The notes under the pieces: generated by a model | Databases searched by the model: none | Seen by the model: only the letters and a program-made list of their open reading frames with translations | What the model was told of the DNA's origin: nothing | Program-made: the position numbers and the translations under genes | Source: Luteimonas viscosa | GTDB taxonomy: Bacteria > Pseudomonadota > Gammaproteobacteria > Xanthomonadales > Xanthomonadaceae | Reading direction: 5' to 3' | Length of the DNA: 64,000 nucleotides | Assembly (NCBI RefSeq): GCF_008244685.1 | Contig: NZ_VTFT01000003.1 | Coordinates: 186,001-250,000, forward strand | In this document: positions 36,352 through 44,525 of the stretch, piece after piece | Numbering within the stretch: the first letter of the stretch is position 1 | Layout of the letters: the number at the start of each line of letters is the position of its first letter

Positions 36352-38430
36352 GTGACCGTCGCGCCACTATCCTATCGGGATTGCGGGTTCGCGGGATCGA
36401 GGGTGAACGAACGTCAGGTTGCGGCAGGCACGCGGGCGCCAGCGGAGGTGCTGGCCGGGCTGCGCGCGGGATTCGGCGATCGCGTGGTGCCGTGGATGCG
36501 CGATGCGCTGCTCGCCACCCTTCAGGATCTCGATGCCAGGGCCGAAGCCGCCCCGCCTTCCCCGGCGCTGGTGGAGGACCGGGCCGACGTTTCGCTGCTG
36601 CTGCGGGAGGCGCTTGTCTACGAAGCGCGCTGGCAGGCGCAGATCGATGCGCTGCTGCAGGGGTGGCCGCGGATGCAGGCGATCGGCGGCGGCGAGCTCA
36701 CGCTGATGGGCGAGAACGACCTGCGCGCGCAACTGGTCGGGGCGCCCGTGATCGACGCGCTCGAGCATCGCTTCGAGAACATCGTCGACCTGGTCGACCG
36801 CCGCCTGTACACGCTCGCCGCGCGGATGGGCAGCCATTCGCATCCGCGCAATCCGTTCGCCCCTCGCGCGCTTGCCGAAACCTTCCTGCGTGCGTTCACC
36901 GCGCTCGATGCGAGCGTGCGCGTGCATGCGCTGGTGCTGCGGCACTTCTCGAAGCTGGCTTCCGACCGACTGGCGGCGGTCTACCAGTGGTGCAACGGAT
37001 ACCTGGCCGACGCGGGTTGCGAACTGTCGTCCGGCCACGAGGGCGCGTTCCTCACCGGCCTGTCCGTCGCCGCGGGCCAGGCGGTGGCCACCCCCGACGG
37101 GGGCGCGGGGGCGCAGCGCGACCGCCTGCGCAGCCGCCTCGCGGAACGGCGCAAGGAGGCCGGGGAAGACGCTCCCCGGCGGATCCGCGAGGAGGAACTG
37201 CTCTCGCTGCTGTCCCTGCTCCGGTCCGAGCGCGAACCGGCGCCGGACCCGTCGGCCGACACCCAGTCGACGTCCGCACGCCTGCGCGCGGGACTGGACC
37301 GTACCGGCGTCGGCATCGGCATCGGGCTGGGCAGTGCGGCGCGCACGCCATGGCAGGATGCGACGATCGAGGTCGTCGGCCGGCTGGTGGACACCCTGGC
37401 GGAGCATGCCGCGCTGTCGGCGGAGCAGACGCGCGCGCTGCGGCGACTGTCGCTGCCGCTGCTGCGCTTCGCGCTGGAGGACGACGCCCTGTTCGAGCAT
37501 GCCGAACGTCCTGTCCTGCGCGTGCTGTCGGCGATCGTGCGCCTGTGGGATGGCAATGCGCGACGCAGCGCGGTCGAACGCGACCTGCACCGGATCGCCG
37601 ACGAGGCCGCCGCCGCGCTGATGCTCGACCAGGGTGCCAACGTGGCGCAGGCCGGGGCGCTGGCGGCGCGGATCGAAGCGGAGGTCGAACCGGTCCGGCG
37701 ACGGGCCGAAGCGGCATCGACGCGGCTGTGGCAGTCCATGCAGGGACGCGAGCGCCTGGAGGCCGCGCGCGCCGAGGCGGACCGCGAACTCGCCCAGGTG
37801 TACGCCTCGGCCCCGCTTCCGGCGACGCTGGCGGAATTCCTGGCACGCCACTGGCGGCAATGGCTGGTGCAACTGTGGCTGAGGGACGGGAGCGATTCCG
37901 TCCGCTACCGCGAAGCGGCGGCACTGGGCAGGGCGCTGGTCGCCCTGGACGAAGAGTCCGACGGGCGTGCCCTAGCGGGCCGTCTGCTGCAGCTAGAACC
38001 GGCGCTGCGCGAATGCCTGGCCATCAGCGGCCTGCACGACGATGCCGCGACCCTCGAACTGTCGAAGCTGGTCGCCGAGTACGCCGATCCCGACGTCCCG
38101 GTCGCCAACTCCACGTACACGCCGCTGGCCAGCGGAAGCGACCCGGTCGTGTACGGGGCGCCGGTGGACGGCTTCGCGATCGGCGACCGCTTCGCGCGCG
38201 TGCTCGACGATGGTGCGCAGCAGGCGCTGACCCTGGCCTGGCTGAGTCCGCTGAGCGGCACTGCGCTGCTGGTCGACGTCCAGGGCGCGCGGCAGGCGGT
38301 GGTGGATGCGGCGTCGCTGCGCACGCGGGTCGAGCAGGGGGAGTGGCGGCGCTTGCCGGCCGGCGATCCGGTGGAACACGCGCTCGCGCTCATCGCCACC
38401 GCCGTGGCCATGGGCGACGCCGTCGCCTGA
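36352..38430 (+). CDS. DUF1631 family protein, paralogue 2
   Basis: A 692-residue relative of the preceding gene. Shared blocks include LLRFALEDDALFEHAERPVLRVLSAIVRLWD, SMQGRERLEAARAEADREL, LAEFLARHWRQWLVQLWLRDGSDS and the C-terminal AWLSPLSGTALLVDVQG. It lacks the long Ala/Gly linker, and its C-terminal barrel has diverged (LLVDVQGAR replaces the conserved VNRRG). The start is GTG 36352. The two copies are probably co-transcribed and may form a hetero-complex. No catalytic motif is visible. Function unknown. Confidence 0.82.
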   Translation: MTVAPLSYRDCGFAGSRVNERQVAAGTRAPAEVLAGLRAGFGDRVVPWMRDALLATLQDLDARAEAAPPSPALVEDRADVSLLLREALVYEARWQAQIDALLQGWPRMQAIGGGELTLMGENDLRAQLVGAPVIDALEHRFENIVDLVDRRLYTLAARMGSHSHPRNPFAPRALAETFLRAFTALDASVRVHALVLRHFSKLASDRLAAVYQWCNGYLADAGCELSSGHEGAFLTGLSVAAGQAVATPDGGAGAQRDRLRSRLAERRKEAGEDAPRRIREEELLSLLSLLRSEREPAPDPSADTQSTSARLRAGLDRTGVGIGIGLGSAARTPWQDATIEVVGRLVDTLAEHAALSAEQTRALRRLSLPLLRFALEDDALFEHAERPVLRVLSAIVRLWDGNARRSAVERDLHRIADEAAAALMLDQGANVAQAGALAARIEAEVEPVRRRAEAASTRLWQSMQGRERLEAARAEADRELAQVYASAPLPATLAEFLARHWRQWLVQLWLRDGSDSVRYREAAALGRALVALDEESDGRALAGRLLQLEPALRECLAISGLHDDAATLELSKLVAEYADPDVPVANSTYTPLASGSDPVVYGAPVDGFAIGDRFARVLDDGAQQALTLAWLSPLSGTALLVDVQGARQAVVDAASLRTRVEQGEWRRLPAGDPVEHALALIATAVAMGDAVA

Positions 38431-38493
38431 GCCGCATCGCGCCTGCCGCGCCGATTCGCTAGGATGGCGCGGACTGTCGCGGGGAGCGGATGC

Positions 38494-39591
38494 ATGGCGG
38501 TGACCATCGGGGTGGCGCGCGAACACGCACCGGGCGAGCGTCGCGTCGCGCTGACGCCGGAAACGGCGAAGAAGCTGGTGGCCGCGGGCGCGCGCGTATG
38601 CGTGCAGCGCGGGCTGGGCGGGTTGGCGCGCTTTCCCGACCAGGCCTACGCCGACGCCGGCGCCGAACTCGTCGACGGCGACGTGCTGGCCGGTGCCGAC
38701 CTGGTGCTGTGCGTGCAGTCGCCGCCCGCCGCGGCGATCGCCGGGATGAAACCGGGCGCGGTGCTGGTCGGTGCGCTGCAGCCGCAGGCCGACGAGGCGC
38801 GGGCGGAGGCGATCCGTTCGGGTGGCATCGTCGCGTTCCCGCTCGAGCGCCTGCCGCGCACCACCCGCGCCCAGGCGATGGACATCCTGAGCTCGCAGGC
38901 GGGCATGGCCGGCTACAAGGCGGTGCTGATCGCAGCGCAGCTCGCGCCGCGTTTCTTCCCGATGCTCACCACGGCCGCGGGCACGATCCGGCCGTCGAAG
39001 GTGCTGATCGTGGGCGCGGGCGTCGCCGGCCTGCAGGCCGTGGCCACGGCGCGCCGCCTGGGCGCGCAGGTGGAATGCTTCGACGTGCGCCCGGAAACGC
39101 GCGAGCAGATCGAATCGCTCGGTGGCAGGTTCCTCGACCTCGGGGTCAGCGCCGCGGGCGAGGGCGGTTACGCACGCCAGCTCACCGACGAGGAGCGCGC
39201 GCTGCAGCAGCGCAGGCTCGCCGAGCACCTCAAGGGCATCGATGTCATCGTCTGCACCGCCGCGGTGCCGGGCCGGCCGGCGCCGAAGATCATCAGCGCG
39301 GCGATGGTGGAGGGCATGAAGCCCGGCAGCGTGGTGGTCGACCTCGCCGCGGAGACCGGCGGCAACTGCGAGCTCACCGAGCGCGGGCAGACCATCGAGA
39401 CCGGCAACGGCGTGACCGTCGCCGGACCGCTCGATCTCGCCAGCATGGGGGCGCTGCACGCCAGCGAGATGTTCGCGCGCAATCTCTACAACTTCGTATC
39501 GCTGTTGCTGCGCGAAGGCACGCTCGCGTTCGACTGGAACGACGAACTGCTGGCGAAGACGGTGTGGCCGGAGCGCGAACCGGCGACCTGA
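38494..39591 (+). CDS. pntAA: NAD(P) transhydrogenase subunit alpha part 1 (PntAA)
   Basis: The NAD(H)-binding domain I of the proton-translocating transhydrogenase, which uses the proton gradient to reduce NADP+ with NADH. The 365-residue product has GVAREHAPGERRVALTP, the nucleotide-binding fold around VLIVGAGVAGLQAVATARRLGAQVECFDVRPE, and the RQLTDEE segment of the domain I loop. ATG 38494 has a good ribosome-binding site (ggggagcgga). The membrane part (pntAB, pntB) lies 1.6 kb further on, with a minus-strand cassette between, so the operon is interrupted. Confidence 0.95.
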   Translation: MAVTIGVAREHAPGERRVALTPETAKKLVAAGARVCVQRGLGGLARFPDQAYADAGAELVDGDVLAGADLVLCVQSPPAAAIAGMKPGAVLVGALQPQADEARAEAIRSGGIVAFPLERLPRTTRAQAMDILSSQAGMAGYKAVLIAAQLAPRFFPMLTTAAGTIRPSKVLIVGAGVAGLQAVATARRLGAQVECFDVRPETREQIESLGGRFLDLGVSAAGEGGYARQLTDEERALQQRRLAEHLKGIDVIVCTAAVPGRPAPKIISAAMVEGMKPGSVVVDLAAETGGNCELTERGQTIETGNGVTVAGPLDLASMGALHASEMFARNLYNFVSLLLREGTLAFDWNDELLAKTVWPEREPAT

Positions 39592-39636
39592 CCCGCAGCG
39601 CCTGCGGCGATCGCCGGGACCGGCCCCGGCATCGCC

Positions 39637-40080
39637 TCAGGGCGAGCGCGGCTGTGGCGGATCCCCGGGCGGATGCGCCTCCACCCAGGCCTTGCGCTGT
39701 TCCGGTGTCATCGCCTTCCAGCGCGCGATCATCGCCTTGCGCTCGGCCTCGGGCAGCCCGCGGGTGTGCTCGAACAGCGCGCGCGCCTGTTCGCGCTTCT
39801 CCGGTGGCATGTCGCGCCAGCGCTTCATGCCGTGGCGAGCGTGCCTGCGCTGTTCGGGGGTCATGGCCTGCCAGCGCTGCGCATGCTCGAGCATGTGCTG
39901 GCGCTTGCCGGGCGGACTGTCGTTCCAGCGCTCGCGCACGGGGGCGAGCAGCAGTTCGCGCTGCGCGGGCGTGAGCTGTTCCCAGGACGGGAGCGGCGCG
40001 GCGGGCGCGGAAGACTGTGCGAACGCGGCCAGCGGGGCCGTGGCGAGGACGAGGACCAGCAGCAGGGTGCGGGACGACAT
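39637..40080 (-). CDS. DUF3106 family exported protein
   Basis: A 147-residue protein with a Sec signal peptide (LLLVLVLATAPLAAFAQ) and a mature part built of repeated LTPAQRELLL / MTPEQRRHARHGMKRW / MPPEKREQARALF / MTPEQRKAWVE units. This is the Thr-Pro-Glu-Gln pattern of DUF3106 and of periplasmic Spy/CpxP-like helical repeats. A role as periplasmic stress sensor or chaperone is possible but unproven. It is the third gene of a sigma factor cassette, starting three bases after the anti-sigma-like gene. Confidence 0.82.
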   Translation of the reverse strand: MSSRTLLLVLVLATAPLAAFAQSSAPAAPLPSWEQLTPAQRELLLAPVRERWNDSPPGKRQHMLEHAQRWQAMTPEQRRHARHGMKRWRDMPPEKREQARALFEHTRGLPEAERKAMIARWKAMTPEQRKAWVEAHPPGDPPQPRSP

Positions 40081-40083
40081 GGC

Positions 40084-40461
40084 TTACTCCATCGCGAGCA
40101 GGTCGGCGTCGCCGGAGGCGAGCCAGACGTAGAAATCGGGATTCTGGTCGAGCTCGTCGAGCGCGCCCTCGATGCCGGTTGCATCGGCGGCGACCGCGAC
40201 CGGCGATTCCACGGCGGCGGGTGGCGCGTCGCCGGAGAGATGCAGGCCGATGCCGAGGGCGCCTGCCACCACCATCAGAGACGCGAATGCCGCGGCGGGC
40301 AGCCGCCAGCGCGATCCGCGCGCGGGCGCGTCGGCCAGCGCCGCGTGGCGGCGGCGATGCAGCTGGGCCATGGTCGCGCCGGACACCTGCGACACCGCCT
40401 CGGCATAGCGGGCGCGAAGCGCCTGGTCGAGACGGTCCTGGTCGCGGTCGTCGTTGTTCAT
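40084..40461 (-). CDS. Single-pass membrane protein, probable anti-sigma factor
   Basis: A 125-residue protein. A charged N-terminal cytoplasmic part (DDRDQDRLDQALRARYAEAVSQVSGATMAQLHRRR), one membrane helix (AAAFASLMVVAGALGIGLHL) and a short periplasmic tail ending in NPDFYVWLASGDADLLAME give the layout of a membrane-bound anti-sigma factor. Its start overlaps the stop of the sigma factor gene (ATGA), which strongly suggests a functional pair. No zinc-binding HxxxCxxC motif is present. Confidence 0.72.
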   Translation of the reverse strand: MNNDDRDQDRLDQALRARYAEAVSQVSGATMAQLHRRRHAALADAPARGSRWRLPAAAFASLMVVAGALGIGLHLSGDAPPAAVESPVAVAADATGIEGALDELDQNPDFYVWLASGDADLLAME

Positions 40462-41075
40462 CGGAACTCCTCCAGTTGCTTCTGCAAGGCCTCGCGTGCG
40501 CGGAACAGGTGGGTTTTCACCGATCCCTCGCCGCAGCCCATGATCTTCGCGGTCGCCGCCACGTCCATGTCTTCCAGCACCCGCAGGGTGAAGGCCTCGC
40601 GCTGGCGCGCCGGCAGCGCGCGCAACGCCTGCGCCAGCCGGTGCCAGGCCTCGCGGCCGTCATGGGCGCGCGACGGGTCCGGCGTGGCCTCGTCGGCCCA
40701 GTCGATCTCCCCGCCCTCGGCATCGCGCGCATCGGTGAGCCACGACAGGCGGAACGTGCGCCGGCGCTGCACGTCGATGATCCGGCTGCGCAGCACCGAC
40801 CAGAACAGCGGCGTCCACTCCTCCGCCGGACGATCGCGGTAACCGAGCATCTTCGCCATCGCGTCCTGGACCGCGTCCAGCGCGTCCTCGCGGTGGCGCA
40901 GGCCGAGCTCGGCGAAGCGGAACGCACGCGCCGAGATCCCGGCCAGGAACGCTTCCAGCGTCGGCGGGCGGGTCGGCCGCGGCGCGGCATCGGGGGCGTT
41001 GGCATCCACGGCCGCCAGCGTACCCGCTGTGCCGGACACGGGTGCCCGCGCGCCCTCGGCGCCGGCCAGCCTCAT
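40458..41075 (-). CDS. ECF-like RNA polymerase sigma factor
   Basis: A 205-residue sigma-70 family factor. Region 2 is seen in LRHREDALDAVQDAMAKML and FWSVLRSRIIDVQRRRTF; region 4 in LRALPARQREAFTLRVLEDMDVAATAKIMGCGEGSVKTHLFRAREAL. A region-3-like part is missing, as in ECF sigmas. ATG 41075 is chosen because GGCGGA lies at good distance; ATG 41093 is an alternative. It is followed by an overlapping anti-sigma-like gene and a DUF3106 gene, a stress-response-type arrangement, and is divergent from pntAB. Confidence 0.88.
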   Translation of the reverse strand: MRLAGAEGARAPVSGTAGTLAAVDANAPDAAPRPTRPPTLEAFLAGISARAFRFAELGLRHREDALDAVQDAMAKMLGYRDRPAEEWTPLFWSVLRSRIIDVQRRRTFRLSWLTDARDAEGGEIDWADEATPDPSRAHDGREAWHRLAQALRALPARQREAFTLRVLEDMDVAATAKIMGCGEGSVKTHLFRAREALQKQLEEFR

Positions 41076-41223
41076 GTCGATTCCGCCGTCCATCCGCCTG
41101 GTCGCACCCGGAACTCCCGCAGTCCCCGACGTCAACGCCCGGCAGCGCCTGCGGTTGACCGCCGCTGGCACGGTTCAGCCCCGGTTATGATGCGGGTGTC
41201 CGCAGCGCAGCCGGGAGTGGGGG

Positions 41224-41538
41224 ATGATCGACGGGTTCGTGGCCTTGTACATCTTCATGCTGGCGGCCATCGCCGGCCACGTGATCATCTCGCGGGTGCC
41301 GGTGATCCTGCACACGCCGCTGATGTCGGGCAGCAACTTCATCCACGGCATCGTGCTGATCGGGGCGATGGTGGTGCTGGGCCATGCCGACACCACGCTG
41401 GAGAAGGCGATCGGCTTCGTCGCGGTGCTGATGGGCGCGGGCAACGCCGCCGGCGGCTACGTGGTGACCGAGCGGATGCTGGAGATGTTCAAGTCGTCCC
41501 GGCCGGCCCCGTCGAAGCAGGCGGAGCCCGGCGCATGA
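41224..41538 (+). CDS. pntAB: NAD(P) transhydrogenase subunit alpha part 2 (PntAB)
   Basis: A 104-residue membrane subunit supplying three or four helices of the proton channel (domain II) of transhydrogenase. Typical pieces are GFVALYIFMLAAIAGHVIISRVPVILHTPLMSGSNFIHGI and AIGFVAVLMGAGNAAGGYVVTERMLEMF. A gggagtgggg ribosome-binding site lies right before ATG 41224. Its stop overlaps the pntB start. It has its own promoter space of about 150 bases shared with the divergent sigma factor. Confidence 0.95.
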   Translation: MIDGFVALYIFMLAAIAGHVIISRVPVILHTPLMSGSNFIHGIVLIGAMVVLGHADTTLEKAIGFVAVLMGAGNAAGGYVVTERMLEMFKSSRPAPSKQAEPGA

Positions 41539-42935
41539 GCGGCGCCGGCATCCTCGACCTGCTGGTCAAGACCAGCTACCTGGTCGCGGCCACGCTGTTC
41601 CTGCTGGGCCTGCAGCGCATGGCCTCGCCGAAGACCGCGCGCAGCGGCATCCGCTGGGCCGGGCTGGGCATGGTGATCGCCACTCTCGCCACCTTCTTCC
41701 TGCCCGACCTGCACAACATCCCGCTGATCCTCGCCGCGACCGCGATCGGTACGGCGATCGCCTGGATTTCCGGAAAGCGCGTGGCGATCACCGACATGCC
41801 GCAGATGGTGGCGCTGTACAACGGCCTCGGCGGCGGTTCGGCGGCGGCCATCGGCGGCGTCGAGCTGCTGCGCTGGTCGGCGGCCGGACAGGCGGCCGGA
41901 CCGGTGCCGCTGGTGCTGGCGGTGCTGGGCGGGCTGATCGGATCGGTGGCGCTTTCGGGTTCGGTCATCGCCTGGGCCAAGCTCGACGGGCGCATGGACA
42001 AGCGCTACGCGTTCCCGGGCATGCAGGCGTTCAACTTCCTGGTGTTCGCCGCGGCCATCGTGCTCGGCGCGCTGGTGGTGTGGTCGCTGGGCCTGCACTG
42101 GATCGTCGCGTTCTTCCTGGTGGCGCTGGCGCTGGGCGTGCTGATGACGCTGCCGATCGGCGGCGCCGACATGCCGGTGGTGATCTCGCTGTACAACGCG
42201 CTCACCGGACTTGCGGTGGCGTTCGAAGGCTATGTGCTGGGCAACGAGGCGCTGATCATCGCCGGCATGATGGTCGGCGCCGCCGGCATCCTGCTGACGC
42301 GCCTGATGGCCAAGGCGATGAACCGCTCGATCAAGAGCGTGCTGTTCTCCAACTTCGGCGGTGGCGGGGCATCGGCCGCCGAGATCAGCGGTTCGCAGAA
42401 ACCCATCGAAGCCGCCGACGTCGCGGCGATGATGGCCTTCGCCGAACGCGTGGTGATCGTCCCCGGCTACGGCATGGCCGTGGCCCAGGCGCAGCACAAG
42501 ATCTGGGAGCTGACCCAGCGGCTGATCGAGCGCGGGGTCAAGGTGAAGTTCGCGATCCACCCGGTCGCCGGGCGCATGCCGGGGCACATGAACGTGCTGC
42601 TGGCCGAGGCCGGCGTGCCCTACGACCTGATCGCCGATATGGACGACATCAACCCGGAGTTCGCCAACACCGACGTCTCGCTCGTGATCGGCGCGAACGA
42701 CGTGGTCAACCCGGTGGCGAAGACCGATCCGGCCAGCCCGATCTACGGCATGCCGATCCTCGACGTGGTGAACTCGAAGAACACGATCGTGATCAAGCGC
42801 GGCAAGGGGACGGGGTTCGCCGGGATCGAGAATGCGCTGTTCTACGCCGACAACACGCGCATGTTGTACGGCGACGGCAGCGAGATGGCGAATGCGCTGG
42901 TGAGCGAACTCAAGGCGCTCGACGGCGGGCATTGA
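41535..42935 (+). CDS. pntB: NAD(P) transhydrogenase subunit beta PntB
   Basis: A 466-residue subunit with about eight membrane helices and the C-terminal NADP(H)-binding domain III. Landmarks are LVAATLFLLGLQRMASPKTAR, MPQMVALYNGLGGGSAA, PIGGADMPVVISLYNALTGLAVAFEG, VIVPGYGMAVAQAQHK, HPVAGRMPGHMNVLLAEA and GANDVVNP. ATG 41535 overlaps the pntAB stop (ATGA). With PntAA and PntAB it forms the complete inner-membrane enzyme that supplies NADPH, for example for antioxidant systems. Confidence 0.97.
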   Translation: MSGAGILDLLVKTSYLVAATLFLLGLQRMASPKTARSGIRWAGLGMVIATLATFFLPDLHNIPLILAATAIGTAIAWISGKRVAITDMPQMVALYNGLGGGSAAAIGGVELLRWSAAGQAAGPVPLVLAVLGGLIGSVALSGSVIAWAKLDGRMDKRYAFPGMQAFNFLVFAAAIVLGALVVWSLGLHWIVAFFLVALALGVLMTLPIGGADMPVVISLYNALTGLAVAFEGYVLGNEALIIAGMMVGAAGILLTRLMAKAMNRSIKSVLFSNFGGGGASAAEISGSQKPIEAADVAAMMAFAERVVIVPGYGMAVAQAQHKIWELTQRLIERGVKVKFAIHPVAGRMPGHMNVLLAEAGVPYDLIADMDDINPEFANTDVSLVIGANDVVNPVAKTDPASPIYGMPILDVVNSKNTIVIKRGKGTGFAGIENALFYADNTRMLYGDGSEMANALVSELKALDGGH

Positions 42936-42986
42936 GTCCACATTCGAGTACCTGGTCCTTGCTCACGGCCGCGAGGCGCGCACGGG

Positions 42987-43859
42987 TCAGGCGGCGAGGC
43001 TGCGTTCCTGCTGGCGCCGCGCCTGGCCGGTGGTGGTGCCGTAGGCGTTCTTGAATGCCCGGCAGAACGCGCTCTGGCTCTCGAAGCCCAGCATCCCGGT
43101 GATCTCGCAGACCGGCATGTCGGTTTCGACGACGAGCCGCCATGCACGCTCCAGGCGCAGGCGCGAGACGTGCTCGGATGGCGTTTCCCCGAACACGCTG
43201 CGATAGCTGCGGATCAGGTGGCAGGGCGAGTAGCTGGCGCTGGCGGCGAGGTAGGCCAGGTCCAGGCGCCGGTCGTCGTGCTTGTGGATCAGGTGCCGTA
43301 CCCGTAGCAGCCGCAGCAGGGTCTGCTGGCGACGCTGCAGCGTCCGTCCGCTGCAGCGGCCCAGCAGGGGGAACAGGGACTTCTGGTGTTCGATGATCGC
43401 CGCCCCCAGCATGTCCGCGGCGGTTTCCGCACCGCTCGCGTCCGCGCCGCCGTCGCCTGCGCGCCGCGCAAGCTGCACGATCGGGCGACGCAGTTCCCGA
43501 GGACATGCGCCCTCCCACGGGAAGACCTCCACGACGGGCTCGCCGGGGCGCGGGAGCAGGTGCCTGGCCCATGCGGCCGGGCTCCCGCAGACCGCCAGCC
43601 ACCAGCCATTCTTGCGGCTGGACGCCTGGACACCGTCCTCGCGGCAGATCAGCAGCTCGCCCTGCTTCAGGAGCCAGCGGCATTGCGCGGTCTGCATCTC
43701 CAGCTCTCCGGCCAGCGGCAGCCAGACGGTGATCCACCTGGCGGGCGCGTTCACGCGCAGGTTGCGCCCGTTCGCATGCAGTACGTGCAGGGTCTGCGCG
43801 CGCTCCTGGGGGAGTTCGAGCAGCGTGTTCGAGTGAGGGTTGTGGAGGATGGGGGACAT
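42987..43859 (-). CDS. AraC-family transcriptional regulator
   Basis: A 290-residue regulator. The N-terminal half looks like a small cupin sensor (RWITVWLPLAGELEMQTAQCRWLLKQGELLIC). The C-terminal 100 residues hold the double helix-turn-helix: LDLAYLAASASYSPCHLIRSYRSVFGETPSEHVSRLRLERAWRLV, then VCEITGMLGFESQSAFCRAFKNAYG. ATG 43859 gives the best N-terminus; the ORF beyond it has no family features. The nearest candidate target is the TonB-dependent receptor gene 670 bases away on the same strand. The ligand is unknown. Convergent with pntB. Confidence 0.9.
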   Translation of the reverse strand: MSPILHNPHSNTLLELPQERAQTLHVLHANGRNLRVNAPARWITVWLPLAGELEMQTAQCRWLLKQGELLICREDGVQASSRKNGWWLAVCGSPAAWARHLLPRPGEPVVEVFPWEGACPRELRRPIVQLARRAGDGGADASGAETAADMLGAAIIEHQKSLFPLLGRCSGRTLQRRQQTLLRLLRVRHLIHKHDDRRLDLAYLAASASYSPCHLIRSYRSVFGETPSEHVSRLRLERAWRLVVETDMPVCEITGMLGFESQSAFCRAFKNAYGTTTGQARRQQERSLAA

Positions 43860-44525
43860 TGCGAATCGGGAAGGGAGACTTCTCGGCGGTGCTGACAGGT
43901 TGCAGCGTGCGAGTCGTGGCGCAAGCGGGTTGTGAGCAAAGATACGGATCGCGTGATCAACGACCCCGACGACGTGTCGAACGCCCGGTGATTCCTCGAG
44001 GTGCACATGTTCGGACCGTATCCGGCACATCGTCGGCGCTCTGTCAGACTAGCGCTCGCAGGGGCTCCGCAAAGCGCCAGTTCTTGCGTTGTGGGAGGGG
44101 CCAATTGCGCTGGAAGAGAGCTGGACGCATTGGTTCACGCGACCGAACGCCGGTGGCCGAACGCAGCGACCAGGCAAGCACGCGGGTGCGCAAGCGGGGC
44201 GTGGGGCTGCGTCGGCGTGGGAAAGACGTGGCGCGACCACGCACATGTCCGCAGCGCCCGGTTATCGATGCAGTGCCTCTTGCCCCGCAAGGGGTTCGAC
44301 CAGGTTGCCTGATGCCATCCACGAGACCCTGGCGTATGGCGAGGTTGCATCATGCGATCGCCGGCCGACGATCGGGGTCGGGAACGCATGGCGCCCGAAC
44401 GCTCGCAAGATGAGGCGGTTTCCGGTCCGGCAGCGGAAGCGCATTCGGCAGGAGAGCCCGACACCTTGCGTGGCGACTCCCAGGGCCCCCGTCGCGTGAG
44501 ACGGGGGCCCCCGGAAGCACCGGGC
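43860..44525. other. 666-base gap between AraC regulator and TonB receptor genes
   Basis: The first 150 bases next to the AraC gene are somewhat less GC-rich (for example aaagatacggatcgcgtgat) and should contain its promoter. The remainder holds only overlapping low-quality ORFs with no ribosome-binding sites. The TonB receptor's 3' hairpin is at 44483-44510. A short CCCC-GCAA-GGGG hairpin lies at 44283-44294. I see no gene I can support; decayed coding DNA is possible. Confidence 0.5.
44483..44510 (-). terminator. GC-rich hairpin after the TonB receptor gene
   Basis: GGGCCCCCGTC (44483-44493) pairs perfectly with 44500-44510 around a six-base loop, 15 bases beyond the receptor stop. No T-tract follows in either direction, so termination would be Rho-dependent or the hairpin protects the 3' end. 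Confidence 0.5.

Noticed and set aside
44283..44304. CCCC-GCAA-GGGG hairpin followed by GGTTCGACC, reminiscent of a tRNA T-arm
   Set aside because: The stem after TTCGACC does not pair and no acceptor or anticodon arm can be drawn, so it is not a tRNA or a clear att site.
43859..44413. 184-codon plus-strand ORF between the AraC and TonB receptor genes
   Set aside because: Arg-rich, no recognisable domain, no ribosome-binding site, and overlaps the AraC start region antisense.
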